A DNA stretch of 43,144 nucleotides from Actinomycetes bacterium (lineage in GTDB: Bacteria > Actinomycetota > Thermoleophilia > BMS3ABIN01), in the NCBI GenBank assembly GCA_024275795.1, contig JAJRYJ010000001.1, positions 1 to 43,144 of the forward strand, written 5' to 3'. The notes below the pieces were generated by a model, which was not told the origin of the DNA, searched no databases, and saw nothing but the letters and a program-made list of their open reading frames with translations. The stretch's first letter is position 1. Each line of letters starts with the position of its first letter. Made by a program: the position numbers and the translations under genes. This document shows positions 34,201 through 42,963 of this stretch, piece after piece.

Positions 34201-34900
34201 GCTGACGACTTCTTACACGTTTTCCTGGTATGACCAGGCGAGTCCGGGGGCTCGCGACTGGGTGCTGGTGGCCAACCCGCATGCAGACAGGCAGCTTGCA
34301 GCGGAGATATGGATCGCGGGAGAAAGGATGACCGATTCAGCGACCGGCGAGCAGTACTTCCTTGTCGCCCCCGGGGAAAGCGTCACGCCCTCGTTCGACG
34401 GTGTGATGGACGGTCCGGTCGTCGTCAGGGGTTATGATGCCGCCTCTTATGATCCGGATGATCCGGGCGTGCCGGATCTGGACTTCTATACAACCCAGCG
34501 CTGCCTGTTCGGGGATTCATTCGAGGAGGTCACGGGCTACGGGAACGACCGCCTGGCCGCCGTGAATCATTTCTCCTGGTATGACCAGGCGACACCGGGT
34601 GCCCTTGACTGGGTGCTGATCTCCAACCCGGGGGTCGATGATGTAAAGGCTGAAGTCTGGATCGGCGGACAGCGCATGACTGATAACGCCAGTGGCGAAC
34701 AGTATTTCCTCGTACCCGCCGGCAAGAGCGTCACGCCCAGCTTCCCGGGCAGTATGGATGGCCCCGTGGAGGTCAGGGGGTATGATGCCTCAGGTTATGA
34801 TGCAGCCGACCCGGGCATTCCTGACAGTCCCATCTTCACCAGCCAGAGGGTGCTCTGGAACGGACACTTCAGCGAGGTCTGCGGAATAGTCCTCAACTGA
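31223..34900 (+). CDS. Secreted thermolysin-type (M4) metalloprotease with repeat tail
   Basis: With GTG 31223 as start the protein has 1225 residues; ATG 31256 is the main alternative. An N-terminal hydrophobic signal is followed by an FTP/PepSY propeptide (about 95-285) and an M4 catalytic domain with HEMTH (His398, Glu399, His402), NESYSD (Glu422 as third zinc ligand) and HINSG (His482). Next come a beta-rich P-like domain (about 570-675), an Ig-like Big_5 domain (about 680-785), and four repeats beginning at about residues 791, 893, 998 and 1116, each opening with F-[TS]-W-Y-D and containing a DW-x-L-x-NP core. The enzyme would digest proteins outside the cell; the repeats may bind substrate or cell surface. 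There is no LPxTG motif. It is the largest gene of the window. Confidence 0.92.
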   Translation: MRRPQGSGSWQMVSNGEKGGPSRGSNRRLSAMSAAVLATFLISLILYILVGASSLDDATTATAGEDPSVKAASREAAGSGSGSPVPDLGPGAPMAETTTRETLDNGQQVLVRWDPVDGVPAFLTGPVSVPQADNLEASTYAFLDQNAELFRMDDPWGELRLERSDIDGLGMTHLHMAQIYRGVPVFGAELAVHYSAEGMLTAINGDYKPGLDLSVEPVVSREQAMAVATAAMPGGAVAVAPEPPELVVLASAGMDAALVWKVPLASDYPPASMVFFVDAREGGIISSYDNLQDVRNRSTYTAGNGTSIPGTLVLSEGSPWSGDAVVNAAHYNAGLTYDYYYGTFGRDSLDGSGMALKSTVHYSSGYNNAFWNGYQMTYGDGDGYVFSPLGNSLDVVAHEMTHGVTQYTAGLVYSYQSGALNESYSDVFGVMVDRDDWLLGEDVYTPQTPGDALRSLADPPRFGQPAHMNDYVDTSSDNGGVHINSGITNKAAYNVATTIGNEKMEQVWYRTLTNYLTPGSQFTDARDASVQAAADLYGAGSAEVAAVSSGFSAVGIGDGGAPSETTARIEIDHSYRGDLVVTVGVGNPDSPVWSTVVSNRQGGSADNIYITVDISGGAASLPPSWADRWYVSVYDAAGYDTGQISTFSITDHGTTFTATDVPVQIDDYQTAYSYIPTDDSVSPSVTGTDPASSETTVYADSSIRATFSEDIAAATLNPESFTLVQYPGGTPVDAQVSYDGASRTAILDPTSDLSYSTEYVAKLTTDITDLAGNSLEQAYQWSFTTAPPPKYYYFTWYDMMSPDMSDWLMMGNPAENADEAGFNVYVSDIKASAAPIEVQPGDTESATYQGTMGGPVKMASLTGESEVISKRTLYGNSFEEITGIEESRLDSHYFFTWYDTVSPGARDWILIANPGSSAVEADIYIGGQRMNDTAYLIEAGGTVTPEFPGILAGPVEVIAHEPGDPSVPRDVIATQRVLWKGDFNEVMGIPAAELTTSYTFSWYDQASPGARDWVLVANPHADRQLAAEIWIAGERMTDSATGEQYFLVAPGESVTPSFDGVMDGPVVVRGYDAASYDPDDPGVPDLDFYTTQRCLFGDSFEEVTGYGNDRLAAVNHFSWYDQATPGALDWVLISNPGVDDVKAEVWIGGQRMTDNASGEQYFLVPAGKSVTPSFPGSMDGPVEVRGYDASGYDAADPGIPDSPIFTSQRVLWNGHFSEVCGIVLN
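33593..34897 (+). repeat. Four protein-level repeats in the protease C-terminus
   Basis: Repeats start at 33593, 33899, 34214 and 34568 (spacing 102, 105 and 118 codons). Each has F-[TS]-W-Y-D, then SP-G-x2-DW-x-L-x2-NP, a glycine-rich GGQRM/AGERM turn, an E/S-V-T-P-x-F segment, a GPV segment and a closing TQR-x-L-[WF]-G-F-E/V block. The third and fourth copies are the most alike, so the array probably grew by duplication at that end. Confidence 0.85.
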
Positions 34901-34903
34901 GCC

Positions 34904-34937
34904 TGAGGCGGCCTGTTCCCCGCGGGGTTCCGCCTCA
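34904..34937. terminator. Stem between convergent genes
   Basis: TGAGGCGG (34904-34911) pairs with CCGCCTCA (34930-34937), with CCCCGCGGGG able to pair inside. The stem includes the stop codon of the stress-protein gene and could end transcription from both sides; a T-run is missing. Confidence 0.45.
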
Positions 34938-35414
34938 CTCTTCGTGGACGGGCACGACCAGCACCGGAATCTCGCCGGCGTGGACTATCTTCGTGCAGAC
35001 GCTCCCCATCACCGCCGAGGCGAGGGCGCTGCGTCCGTGTGAGCCGATGACGATCACGTCGGTGCCGTTCTCCCTGGCATAGGAAAGGATCTCCTTGGCG
35101 GGGTCGCCGGTGGCGATGTGGCTGGATATATTATTGATGCCGTTCTCCCTGGCGGCCGCCACCATGTTGTCCACGACCTTCTGCTCCGGGGCCGAACGCT
35201 GCTCCTTGAGCTCGTCCACGTTCACGTCGGTCATCTCCTCGGTCTCCTCGTGGAAGTCCGGGTCGATCTCGTAGGCTTCCCGGGGGGAGCCGGCGTTGAC
35301 GATACTGACGACCTGCAGCTCGGCTTCACAGGCCTTGGCCATCACGAATGCGTGTTCCGCGGCTTTTTCCGCTCTCTCCGAACCATCAGTAGCGATCATG
35401 ACCTTCTTGAACAT
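34935..35414 (-). CDS. Universal stress protein (UspA family)
   Basis: A 159-residue UspA-fold protein with the hydrophobic first strand and ATDGSE turn at residues 8-13, and the ATP-binding motif G-x2-G-x9-G-S in GSHGRSALASAVMGS near 125-139. ATP-binding members help cells endure starvation, oxidants or oxygen limitation. The central loop (about 45-75) is acidic and longer than usual. GGAGG lies a few bases before the ATG at 35414. It is downstream of, and on the same strand as, the DUF2769-type gene. Confidence 0.93.
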   Translation of the reverse strand: MFKKVMIATDGSERAEKAAEHAFVMAKACEAELQVVSIVNAGSPREAYEIDPDFHEETEEMTDVNVDELKEQRSAPEQKVVDNMVAAARENGINNISSHIATGDPAKEILSYARENGTDVIVIGSHGRSALASAVMGSVCTKIVHAGEIPVLVVPVHEE

Positions 35415-35497
35415 TTGTCCTCCCTTTTTTTGCGAATCCCTGTCTCCCGCTGGCGGTCGGGCACTATTCTATGCATTCAGGGGCTTCCGCTTCAAGG

Positions 35498-35737
35498 CTA
35501 TGATTCCCCGATACCCCTGGAGCAATAGTACATGCCGGAGAGTTCGTGCTCCTGCTGGACCATGCAACTGCCACAGATGCAGCCCTTTTCCTCGATTTCC
35601 AGCTTCGATTTTCCGTGGGCGCAGAAGAGCCCGGGCATGTCCGCGTGAGACAGTTCCCTCCACTTGCCGGGGAAACTCACGCACTCTCCGCAAACACAGT
35701 TGCGGATGTTGTGGATGTTGATGTGGACCTCTTTCAA
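35498..35737 (-). CDS. DUF2769-type Cys-rich small protein
   Basis: The 79-residue protein has eight Cys in a pattern I recognise from the DUF2769 family: CVCGEC near the N-terminus, FCAHGKS, GCICGSC and YYCSRG. The Cys spacing suggests two metal or iron-sulfur sites. The family is found mostly in anaerobes and its function is unknown. The start is TTG 35737 with a G-rich stretch just ahead; no ATG or GTG precedes it in frame before a stop. It lies 83 bases upstream of the universal stress protein gene on the same strand and may share its transcript. Confidence 0.75.
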   Translation of the reverse strand: MKEVHINIHNIRNCVCGECVSFPGKWRELSHADMPGLFCAHGKSKLEIEEKGCICGSCMVQQEHELSGMYYCSRGIGES

Positions 35738-35848
35738 CTCGACCCCCCCGGTTCACTTGACATTGATTACTTTCCTACCCCTATCGGCTTTCAGCCAAAC
35801 GGGTGAGGTGTTCCGTTGAGTCTTGCCATAGCCGGGGCATCTAGCTAA

Positions 35849-35854
35849 TATAAT
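35849..35854 (+). promoter_or_regulatory. Possible -10 box for tRNA-Val
   Basis: A perfect TATAAT 32 bases before the tRNA. A TTGCCA at 35823-35828 could be the -35 box but the 20-base spacer is too long for a strong promoter. Confidence 0.4.
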
Positions 35855-35886
35855 CTTGCTACCAGCCAAGCGTTACCAGTTGTTTT

Positions 35887-35962
35887 GGGCGATTAGCTCA
35901 GTTGGGAGAGCACCAGCTCGACAAGCTGGGGGTCACTGGTTCGAGCCCGGTATCGCCCACCA
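35887..35962 (+). tRNA. tRNA-Val (GAC)
   Basis: Acceptor stem GGGCGAT/ATCGCCC, anticodon stem CCAGC/GCTGG with loop TCGACAA, anticodon GAC (35920-35922), discriminator A and encoded CCA. Confidence 0.96.
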
Positions 35963-35981
35963 TCTTTCCCACAAGTGTGTC

Positions 35982-36009
35982 GGAGGCTCCATCACCGGGG
36001 CCTCCTTTT
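35982..36009 (+). terminator. Terminator after tRNA-Val
   Basis: GGAGGCTCC (35982-35990) pairs with GGGGCCTCC (35997-36005, one U-G pair) around a six-base loop, followed by TTTTCCTTT. No T-box features precede it, so it belongs to the tRNA rather than to thrS control. Confidence 0.8.
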
Positions 36010-36122
36010 CCTTTCAACGCCCGGCCCCGTTTCTACTCATCGCCGATGCCTATCTGTTAAACTTGGCGGCGTAAACAGCCGAATGTAACGGCGAAACCGA
36101 CGCAGGAGAGCAGCGACATACC

Positions 36123-38027
36123 ATGCAGATAAGGTTACCCGACGACAGTGTCATCGACGTGCCCGAGGGGGCTACAGCCCTGGATGCGGCGCAGCAGATA
36201 GGCAGCGGCCTGGCCAGGGCCGCCGTAGCCGCCACGGTCAACGGCGAGCCGGTGGACCTGTCGACGCCGCTGAGTGACGGCGACTCCCTGGGCATCATCA
36301 CCGTGGACTCCGATGAGGGGCTGGAAATTCTCAGGCACAGCGCCTCCCACGTGCTGGCGGACGCGGTGCTGCAGCTCCATCCGGGCACGCAGCTGGGCAT
36401 CGGCCCCGCCATCGCCGACGGTTTCTACTACGACTTCCTGCTGCCGCAGCCCCTCTCCGACGCGGACCTGCCGGCCATCGAGGCGAAGATGCAGGAGATA
36501 ATCTCCGCGAAAGAGCCTTTTGAGCGGCGCGAGCTGAGCCGCGATGAGGCGGCGGAGCTGTTCTCCGGCCAGCCGTTCAAGCTGGAGCTGCTTCAGGAGC
36601 TACCGGGCGATGAAGCCGCTAGCGTCTATACTGACCACGGTTTCACCGACCTCTGCCGCGGCCCCCACGTCCCCGACACCGGCAGGGTCAAGGCCTTCAA
36701 GCTGTTGTCGGTGGCCGGCGCCTACTGGCGCGGCGACGAGCACAACCAGATGCTCACCCGCATCTACGGCACCGCTTTCCCGGCGAAGAAGCAGCTGGAG
36801 GAGCACCTGGAGCGCCTGGCGGAGGCGGAGCGGCGCGACCACCGCAAGCTGGGCACGCAGCTGGACCTTTTCCACATCGATGAAGAAGTGGGCGCCGGGC
36901 TGCCGCTCTGGCACCCCAGGGGGGCGCTCATCCGCAAGATAGTCGAGGACTTCTGGCGCGACGCCCACCTGGAGAACGGCTACGAGATGGTGATGATCCC
37001 CCATATCGCCAGCGCCGAGCTCTGGAAGACCTCCGGCCACTGGGACTTCTATCGCGAGAACATGTATTCCCCCATGGACATCGACGGCCAGGAGTATATC
37101 GTCAAGCCGATGAACTGCCCCGGCCACATCAAGATTTATAAGTCGCGGACCCGCTCCTACCGGGAGCTGCCCATCCGCTGGGCGGAGCTGGGGACCGTCT
37201 ACCGCTACGAGCGCAGCGGCGTGCTGCACGGCCTGCTGAGGGTGCGCGGCTTCACCCAGGACGATGCCCACATCTTCTGCCGCCCCGACCAGCTGCAGGA
37301 TGAGATCATCGGCGTCATCGAGTTCGTGCTCTACATGCTCAAGACCTTCGGTTTCGAGGAATACGAGGTATATCTCTCGACGCGCCCGGAGAAGTCCGTC
37401 GGCAGCGACGAGCACTGGCAGCAGGCCACGGAGGCGCTGAAGGTGGCGCTGGAGAATGTGGGCCTGGGGTACGAGCTGGACCCGGGTGAAGGCGTCTTCT
37501 ACGGCCCCAAGATAGACATGAAGATTCGCGACGCCCTGGGGCGCGCCTGGCAGTGCACCACCATACAGGTGGACTTCAACCTGCCGGAGCGTTTCGATGT
37601 CACCTATGTGGGTGAGGACAACGCCGAGCACCGGCCCATTATGATCCACCGGGCGCTGCTGGGCTCGCTGGAGCGCTTCATGGGCTGCCTGATCGAGCAT
37701 TACGCCGGCGCCTTCCCGCTGTGGCTGGCGCCGGTGCAGGCCATCGTGCTTCCCATCGCCGACCGCCACAACGATTATGCCGAACAGGTGGCAGCGCGCC
37801 TGCGGCGGGAGGGCTTCCGCATGGACGTGGACTACCGCAAGGAGTCGGTGGGCAAGAAGATCCGCGACGCCGAGGTGGAGAAGGTCCCCTACATGCTGGT
37901 GGTGGGGGACAAGGAGGAGGAGAGCGGCTCCGTGTCGGTGCGCTCTCACGCCGAGGGGGACCTGGGAAGCAGGGACCTGGACGGGCTCATCGCCGACATG
38001 GCCAGGCAGGTAGAGGAGAGAAACTGA
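36123..38027 (+). CDS. thrS: Threonyl-tRNA synthetase
   Basis: A full-length 634-residue enzyme: TGS domain (1-60), the second editing-type N-terminal domain with the HSASHVLADAV His motif and the CRGPHVPDTG block, then a class II catalytic core with zinc ligand Cys332 in MNCPGH, motif 2 near RYERSGVLHGLLRVRG, motif 3 in MIHRALLGSLERF, and a C-terminal anticodon-binding domain (from about 535). It charges tRNA-Thr and clears mischarged Ser-tRNA. The ATG at 36123 has AGGAG at an unusually long 14 bases, so translation may be modest. NAD+ synthetase follows 52 bases downstream on the same strand. Confidence 0.97.
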   Translation: MQIRLPDDSVIDVPEGATALDAAQQIGSGLARAAVAATVNGEPVDLSTPLSDGDSLGIITVDSDEGLEILRHSASHVLADAVLQLHPGTQLGIGPAIADGFYYDFLLPQPLSDADLPAIEAKMQEIISAKEPFERRELSRDEAAELFSGQPFKLELLQELPGDEAASVYTDHGFTDLCRGPHVPDTGRVKAFKLLSVAGAYWRGDEHNQMLTRIYGTAFPAKKQLEEHLERLAEAERRDHRKLGTQLDLFHIDEEVGAGLPLWHPRGALIRKIVEDFWRDAHLENGYEMVMIPHIASAELWKTSGHWDFYRENMYSPMDIDGQEYIVKPMNCPGHIKIYKSRTRSYRELPIRWAELGTVYRYERSGVLHGLLRVRGFTQDDAHIFCRPDQLQDEIIGVIEFVLYMLKTFGFEEYEVYLSTRPEKSVGSDEHWQQATEALKVALENVGLGYELDPGEGVFYGPKIDMKIRDALGRAWQCTTIQVDFNLPERFDVTYVGEDNAEHRPIMIHRALLGSLERFMGCLIEHYAGAFPLWLAPVQAIVLPIADRHNDYAEQVAARLRREGFRMDVDYRKESVGKKIRDAEVEKVPYMLVVGDKEEESGSVSVRSHAEGDLGSRDLDGLIADMARQVEERN

Positions 38028-38079
38028 AAGCGTGGACCGCCGTCGTTTCGAGGCGGCGGCCGGGAGACGGTGGTTGCCA

Positions 38080-39816
<1,737 letters not shown>

Positions 39817-39877
39817 AGCTTCCGGCCCTGTAATTTCCGTCTATGGAACCGCCATCCGCCGGTTCCTGCGGGCGAAG

Positions 39878-39907
39878 CTGGCATACGCCGCCTCTATTGG
39901 CTATACT
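39878..39907 (+). promoter_or_regulatory. infC operon promoter
   Basis: CTGGCA (39878-39883), 18 bases, TATACT (39902-39907): the same two hexamers and spacing as the rmlA promoter. The transcript would start near 39914 and have a leader of about 175 bases before infC. Confidence 0.7.
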
Positions 39908-39925
39908 GCGAAGCGTGAATAAAGC

Positions 39926-40049
39926 AGAAGCACCCGCTTCTCACCTGCCGACAGGGCCGCGGCGTTAATGGTCGTGAGCGCTCAAACGGGTCTGCAGGTA
40001 ACGCCATACGCGACGCTGGCATGAGGGTGCTTTCAGGGCACCCTTTTTT
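39926..40049 (+). promoter_or_regulatory. Attenuator leader of infC-rpmI-rplT (L20-leader-like)
   Basis: The leader holds AAGCACCC (39928-39935), exactly complementary to GGGTGCTT (40025-40032), the left arm of the terminator at 40024-40049; pairing between them would prevent the terminator. AGAAGC/GCTTCT (39926-39941) forms a rival hairpin that hides the antiterminator strand, and GGCGTTA (39961-39967) pairs with TAACGCC (39999-40005) to bring the distant arms together. In Bacillus and other bacteria this operon is controlled by L20 binding such a leader and causing termination. Confidence 0.65.
40024..40049 (+). terminator. Conditional terminator in the infC leader
   Basis: AGGGTGC (40024-40030) and GCACCCT (40038-40044) form a 7-bp stem with a seven-base loop, and six T follow (40044-40049). 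It stands about 40 bases before infC, so it must be regulated for the operon to be expressed. Confidence 0.9.
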
Positions 40050-40090
40050 CGTGAGCAGAAACCGGATCAGTAAACGATTGATAACAGGAG

Positions 40091-40630
40091 GTGGCGCCGG
40101 TCAAGCATAAAAGGCCCCGGGTCGTCGACAGAACCCGGATAAACGAAGCGATCAGGGCGGAGAAGGTGAGACTCATCGGCCCGGAAGGCGAGCAGCTGGG
40201 AGAGAAAAGTCTCAAGGAAGCGATGGACTATGCCATCGAGAAGAACCTGGACCTGGTAGAGATCGCGCCCAAGGCGGACCCGCCGGTCTGCCGGGTGCTT
40301 GAATACGGCAAGTACAAGTACCAGCAGGAGCAGAAGGCCAAGCAGGCCCGCAAGCACCAGTCGACGATCACGGTCAAGGAAATCAAGTTCCGCCCCAAGA
40401 TAGGCGAGCACGACTACAAGACCAAGCGCGGACACGTGGAGCGCTTTCTCCGCAAGAAGGACAAGGTGAAGGTGACCATCATGTTCCGCGGGCGCGAGGT
40501 GGTTCATCCCAAGAAGGGGGAGGAGCTGCTGATGCGCCTGGCGGAGGATGTGGCCGAGCTGGGGGTTATCGAGTCCCAGCCCAATCTGGACGGTCGCAAC
40601 ATGGTCATGGTCCTCGCCCCTGTGAAATAG
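40091..40630 (+). CDS. infC: Translation initiation factor IF-3
   Basis: The 179-residue protein has the IF-3 N-domain start [20 protein letters not shown] and the C-domain with [17 protein letters not shown] and [10 protein letters not shown]. It keeps 30S subunits free and checks start codons. The only standard start in the frame is GTG 40091, which overlaps the end of a perfect AGGAGGTG ribosome binding site and so has no spacer; an in-frame stop at 40082 rules out anything upstream. A non-standard start a few codons later is possible, as infC is known for unusual start codons in other bacteria. It heads the infC-rpmI-rplT operon. Confidence 0.95.
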   Translation: MAPVKHKRPRVVDRTRINEAIRAEKVRLIGPEGEQLGEKSLKEAMDYAIEKNLDLVEIAPKADPPVCRVLEYGKYKYQQEQKAKQARKHQSTITVKEIKFRPKIGEHDYKTKRGHVERFLRKKDKVKVTIMFRGREVVHPKKGEELLMRLAEDVAELGVIESQPNLDGRNMVMVLAPVK

Positions 40631-40691
40631 GCGGACGCGGGAAGTCCGCCGCGGGAAGCACCAGCGAAAGGTCTGGACGAAAGGAAAGCCT

Positions 40692-40889
40692 ATGCCGAAG
40701 ATGAAGACACATCGCGCTGCCGCGAAACGGTTCCGCTTTACTTCGAGCGGAAAGATAGTGCGCAGGCGCGCGTTCAAAAGCCATATCCTCGAGAAGAAGA
40801 GTCCCAAGCGCAAGCGCAAGTTCCGCAAGAACGCGGAGATGAGCGCGTCCGACTACAAGGGCGTCGCCAGGCTGCTGGGCAAGAAGTAG
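40692..40889 (+). CDS. rpmI: 50S ribosomal protein L35
   Basis: The 65-residue, highly basic protein has the L35 signature [14 protein letters not shown] and ends in VARLLGKK. It sits between infC and rplT as in most bacteria, 61 bases after infC, and has GAAAGG upstream of its ATG. Confidence 0.98.
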   Translation: MPKMKTHRAAAKRFRFTSSGKIVRRRAFKSHILEKKSPKRKRKFRKNAEMSASDYKGVARLLGKK

Positions 40890-40909
40890 TTTTAGGGAGT
40901 TGATTTACG

Positions 40910-41269
40910 ATGCCACGAGTTAAGAGAAGTATCCATGCCCGCAAGAAGCGGCGCAAGGTACTGGAGCAGGCCAAGGGGTACCGGGGTACAAAGCATTCCA
41001 GCTACAAGCGGGCCAAGGAACAGGTCAACCGCTCGCTGCAGTATGCCTACAGGGACCGGCGCGTGCGCAAGCGCGAGTTCCGGCGCCTGTGGATAACCAG
41101 GATAAACGCCGGCGCCCGCAGGAACGGCCTCTCCTATAACCAGTTCATGCACGGCCTCAAGCAGGCCGACATCGAGTTGAACCGCAAGGTCCTCTCGGAC
41201 CTGGCTATCAGCGACCCGGAGATGTTCTCCAGCCTGGCCGAGCAGGCCAAGGCGGCGCTCTCCGCCTGA
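40910..41269 (+). CDS. rplT: 50S ribosomal protein L20
   Basis: The 119-residue protein has the L20 pattern [20 protein letters not shown], then [16 protein letters not shown] near the middle. L20 is needed early in 50S assembly and in many bacteria represses its own operon by binding the leader, which fits the attenuator found upstream of infC. It begins 20 bases after rpmI with TAGGGAG ahead of the ATG. Confidence 0.98.
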   Translation: MPRVKRSIHARKKRRKVLEQAKGYRGTKHSSYKRAKEQVNRSLQYAYRDRRVRKREFRRLWITRINAGARRNGLSYNQFMHGLKQADIELNRKVLSDLAISDPEMFSSLAEQAKAALSA

Positions 41270-41270
41270 G

Positions 41271-42161
41271 TTGCGGAAACCGAGGCGGGTGGACACAAAA
41301 GAGATCACCAGTACCGGCAATGCTACGGTCAAGGAGACAGCGCGCCTGAGGCGCAAACGGCGCCGCTACGAGAGCCACCGTTTCCTGGCCGAAGGTGAAG
41401 ACCTGCTGGCGGCCGCCCTCGCGGGGGGCCACATGCCCCGGCAGGTCTTTGTGCTGGAGGGAAGCGTCGCCGGTGTGGTGGAGTCCCTGCGGGACGCCGC
41501 CGGCGGGCCGGACGCCCCGGAGCCGGACGTTGATGTCTACATCTGCAGCGAGCCGGTGATGGAGAAGCTCTCGGAGCTGGGCAGCGGCTCACGGGTGATA
41601 TCCGTCTTCGATTTCATCGACCGTGAACTGGGGGGCGAGGGGACGGTGGCAGGCGGCGAGGCGCCGGACGCAGGCATTTGCGCCGCCGACAGCGGTCCCC
41701 TGGTCTATCTCGCCGGCGTCGGCTACCCCGGCAACGCCGGTTCCATCATCCGTTCCGCAACAGCGCTGGGCGCCAGCGGGGTCGCCTTCTCTCCCGATGC
41801 CGCTGACCCGTATAGCTTCAAAGCCCAGCGCGCCGCCATGGGCGCCGTCTTCCGTTTGCCGGTTCACATCGATGTGACGCCAGCCGAGATCATCGCCTGG
41901 GCCGGGACGCGTGGCCGGGCTGTCGTCGCCGGCGATCCCCACGAGGGCAAGACTCTCTGGGATCACGGGGTCGAGGAAAAGAATCTTCTGGCGGGGGATT
42001 TCGTGTTGCTGCTGGGTTCGGAGCGTCAGGGGGTCCCCGAGGAACTGCTGCGGGCATCACAGCTGCGGCTGACGATTCCCCAGGCGGCTGAAGCCGAATC
42101 ACTCAACGTCGCCATGGCGGCGACGGTCATCCTCTACGAGGCCCTGCGGCAACGCCAGTAA
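41271..42161 (+). CDS. TrmH/SpoU-family RNA 2'-O-methyltransferase
   Basis: A SPOUT-fold enzyme with an N-terminal substrate-binding domain (TGNATVKETARLRRKRRRYE and FLAEGEDLL) and the knotted catalytic domain with motif 1 in PGNAGSIIRSATALG, motif 2 in LLLGSERQGVP and motif 3 in SLNVAMAATVILYEALR. It methylates a ribose 2'-OH in rRNA or tRNA using SAM. The place directly after rplT is common for such genes in Gram-positive bacteria. The start is TTG 41271 (296 residues) or GTG 41289 (290 residues, closer to a GAGG box); neither has an ideal ribosome binding site, so coupling to rplT is likely. A Gly/Asp-rich loop near residues 120-140 is longer than usual. Confidence 0.9.
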   Translation: MRKPRRVDTKEITSTGNATVKETARLRRKRRRYESHRFLAEGEDLLAAALAGGHMPRQVFVLEGSVAGVVESLRDAAGGPDAPEPDVDVYICSEPVMEKLSELGSGSRVISVFDFIDRELGGEGTVAGGEAPDAGICAADSGPLVYLAGVGYPGNAGSIIRSATALGASGVAFSPDAADPYSFKAQRAAMGAVFRLPVHIDVTPAEIIAWAGTRGRAVVAGDPHEGKTLWDHGVEEKNLLAGDFVLLLGSERQGVPEELLRASQLRLTIPQAAEAESLNVAMAATVILYEALRQRQ

Positions 42162-42187
42162 CCCCGAAGCTGGCGCCAGGCTGGAAG

Positions 42188-42622
42188 TCAGCCGGAACCT
42201 TCCAATTGTGCGAGATGCATCACCGCATAGCTGTCTTTAAGTTTCTCGTGGAGCATGTGGTCCGCGGTAATGAACGGGGCGGACAGGAAATCCGCCAGCG
42301 CCACGAAGGCTGCATCATAGGCCGTAACCTGACGCCTGATGGAAATGTCCACTATCTGCTCGCTCAACAGGGAATCGACGGGATGGATGATAAGGCCCAA
42401 TGACCACAGCGTCCTGATTGCCGCCACCGCATCGCCGGGCTCAAGGCCGGACCTGAACCTGAGGAAACCCCCGAACTCGTAAACCAGCAAGTCGGGAACG
42501 ATCACATCGAGGGCGCCCTCCAAGTATGCCCGTTGCAACAGCAGCGCCTTATCGACATCATCCTCGTTTTCCCGGTGGAACCACTTGATGATGACCGATG
42601 TATCAAGGACCGCCGTGTTCAA
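42188..42622 (-). CDS. vapC: PIN-domain toxin (VapC family)
   Basis: A 144-residue PIN-domain ribonuclease with the acidic residues Asp7 (LDTSVI), Glu49 (LLVYEF), Asp103 (TAYDAAFVALA) and Asp121 (FITAD) that bind the catalytic metal. VapC toxins cut specific RNAs, often tRNAs, to stop growth. The start is TTG 42622, which overlaps the antitoxin stop as TTGA, the usual arrangement for a coupled antitoxin-toxin pair. All catalytic residues are present. Confidence 0.92.
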   Translation of the reverse strand: MNTAVLDTSVIIKWFHRENEDDVDKALLLQRAYLEGALDVIVPDLLVYEFGGFLRFRSGLEPGDAVAAIRTLWSLGLIIHPVDSLLSEQIVDISIRRQVTAYDAAFVALADFLSAPFITADHMLHEKLKDSYAVMHLAQLEGSG

Positions 42623-42927
42623 TTTTTACCGGTCTTGGCCTGCGATGGGCCGTGGCGTCCGTTCCGCATATCCCGGACCACCCTGGCGGAATCCCAGTCG
42701 CCGCCGACCTGCCCCGCGATACGGTCCATGGAACGTATCGCCTCGCGCACGGCGGGATCGTCGATGGGACGCCGGCTGCCGGGCCTCTCGGCGATGTAGC
42801 GGCGGGTGGCCTCACGGATGAGTTCGCTGCGGGAACGGTGTTCCTCGGCGGCCAACTCATCGATCTCTCCGAGCAGCTCTTCCGGCAGCGAGAACAGAAT
42901 CTTTTTCGACGAACCGGAACTTTTCAT
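42619..42927 (-). CDS. vapB: Ribbon-helix-helix antitoxin (VapB-like)
   Basis: A 102-residue protein with an N-terminal ribbon-helix-helix DNA-binding domain (KKILFSLPEELLGEIDELAAEE, then RSRSELIREATRRYI) and a flexible C-terminal tail that would wrap the toxin. It is the first gene of the pair and probably represses its own promoter. No Shine-Dalgarno is present: a TATAAT lies seven bases before the ATG at 42927, so the mRNA is likely leaderless. Confidence 0.88.
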   Translation of the reverse strand: MKSSGSSKKILFSLPEELLGEIDELAAEEHRSRSELIREATRRYIAERPGSRRPIDDPAVREAIRSMDRIAGQVGGDWDSARVVRDMRNGRHGPSQAKTGKN

Positions 42928-42934
42928 GATATAT

Positions 42935-42963
42935 ATTATATATATTTATATATCTAATAGCAA
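42935..42963 (-). promoter_or_regulatory. vapBC promoter in an alternating-AT tract
   Basis: On the minus strand, TTGCTA (42958-42963), 17 bases, TATAAT (42935-42940), then only seven bases to the ATG. The whole stretch 42929-42956 is almost pure alternating A and T, and self-complementary, so it can also serve as the binding site of the ribbon-helix-helix antitoxin. Confidence 0.65.

Noticed and set aside
35963..36122. T-box riboswitch before thrS
   Set aside because: The leader is short, no conserved T-box bulge sequence was found, and the only terminator lies where tRNA-Val should end.
42170..42179. CTGGCGCCAG palindrome as a terminator
   Set aside because: It is a ten-base palindrome without loop or T-run; it may occur by chance in GC-rich sequence.
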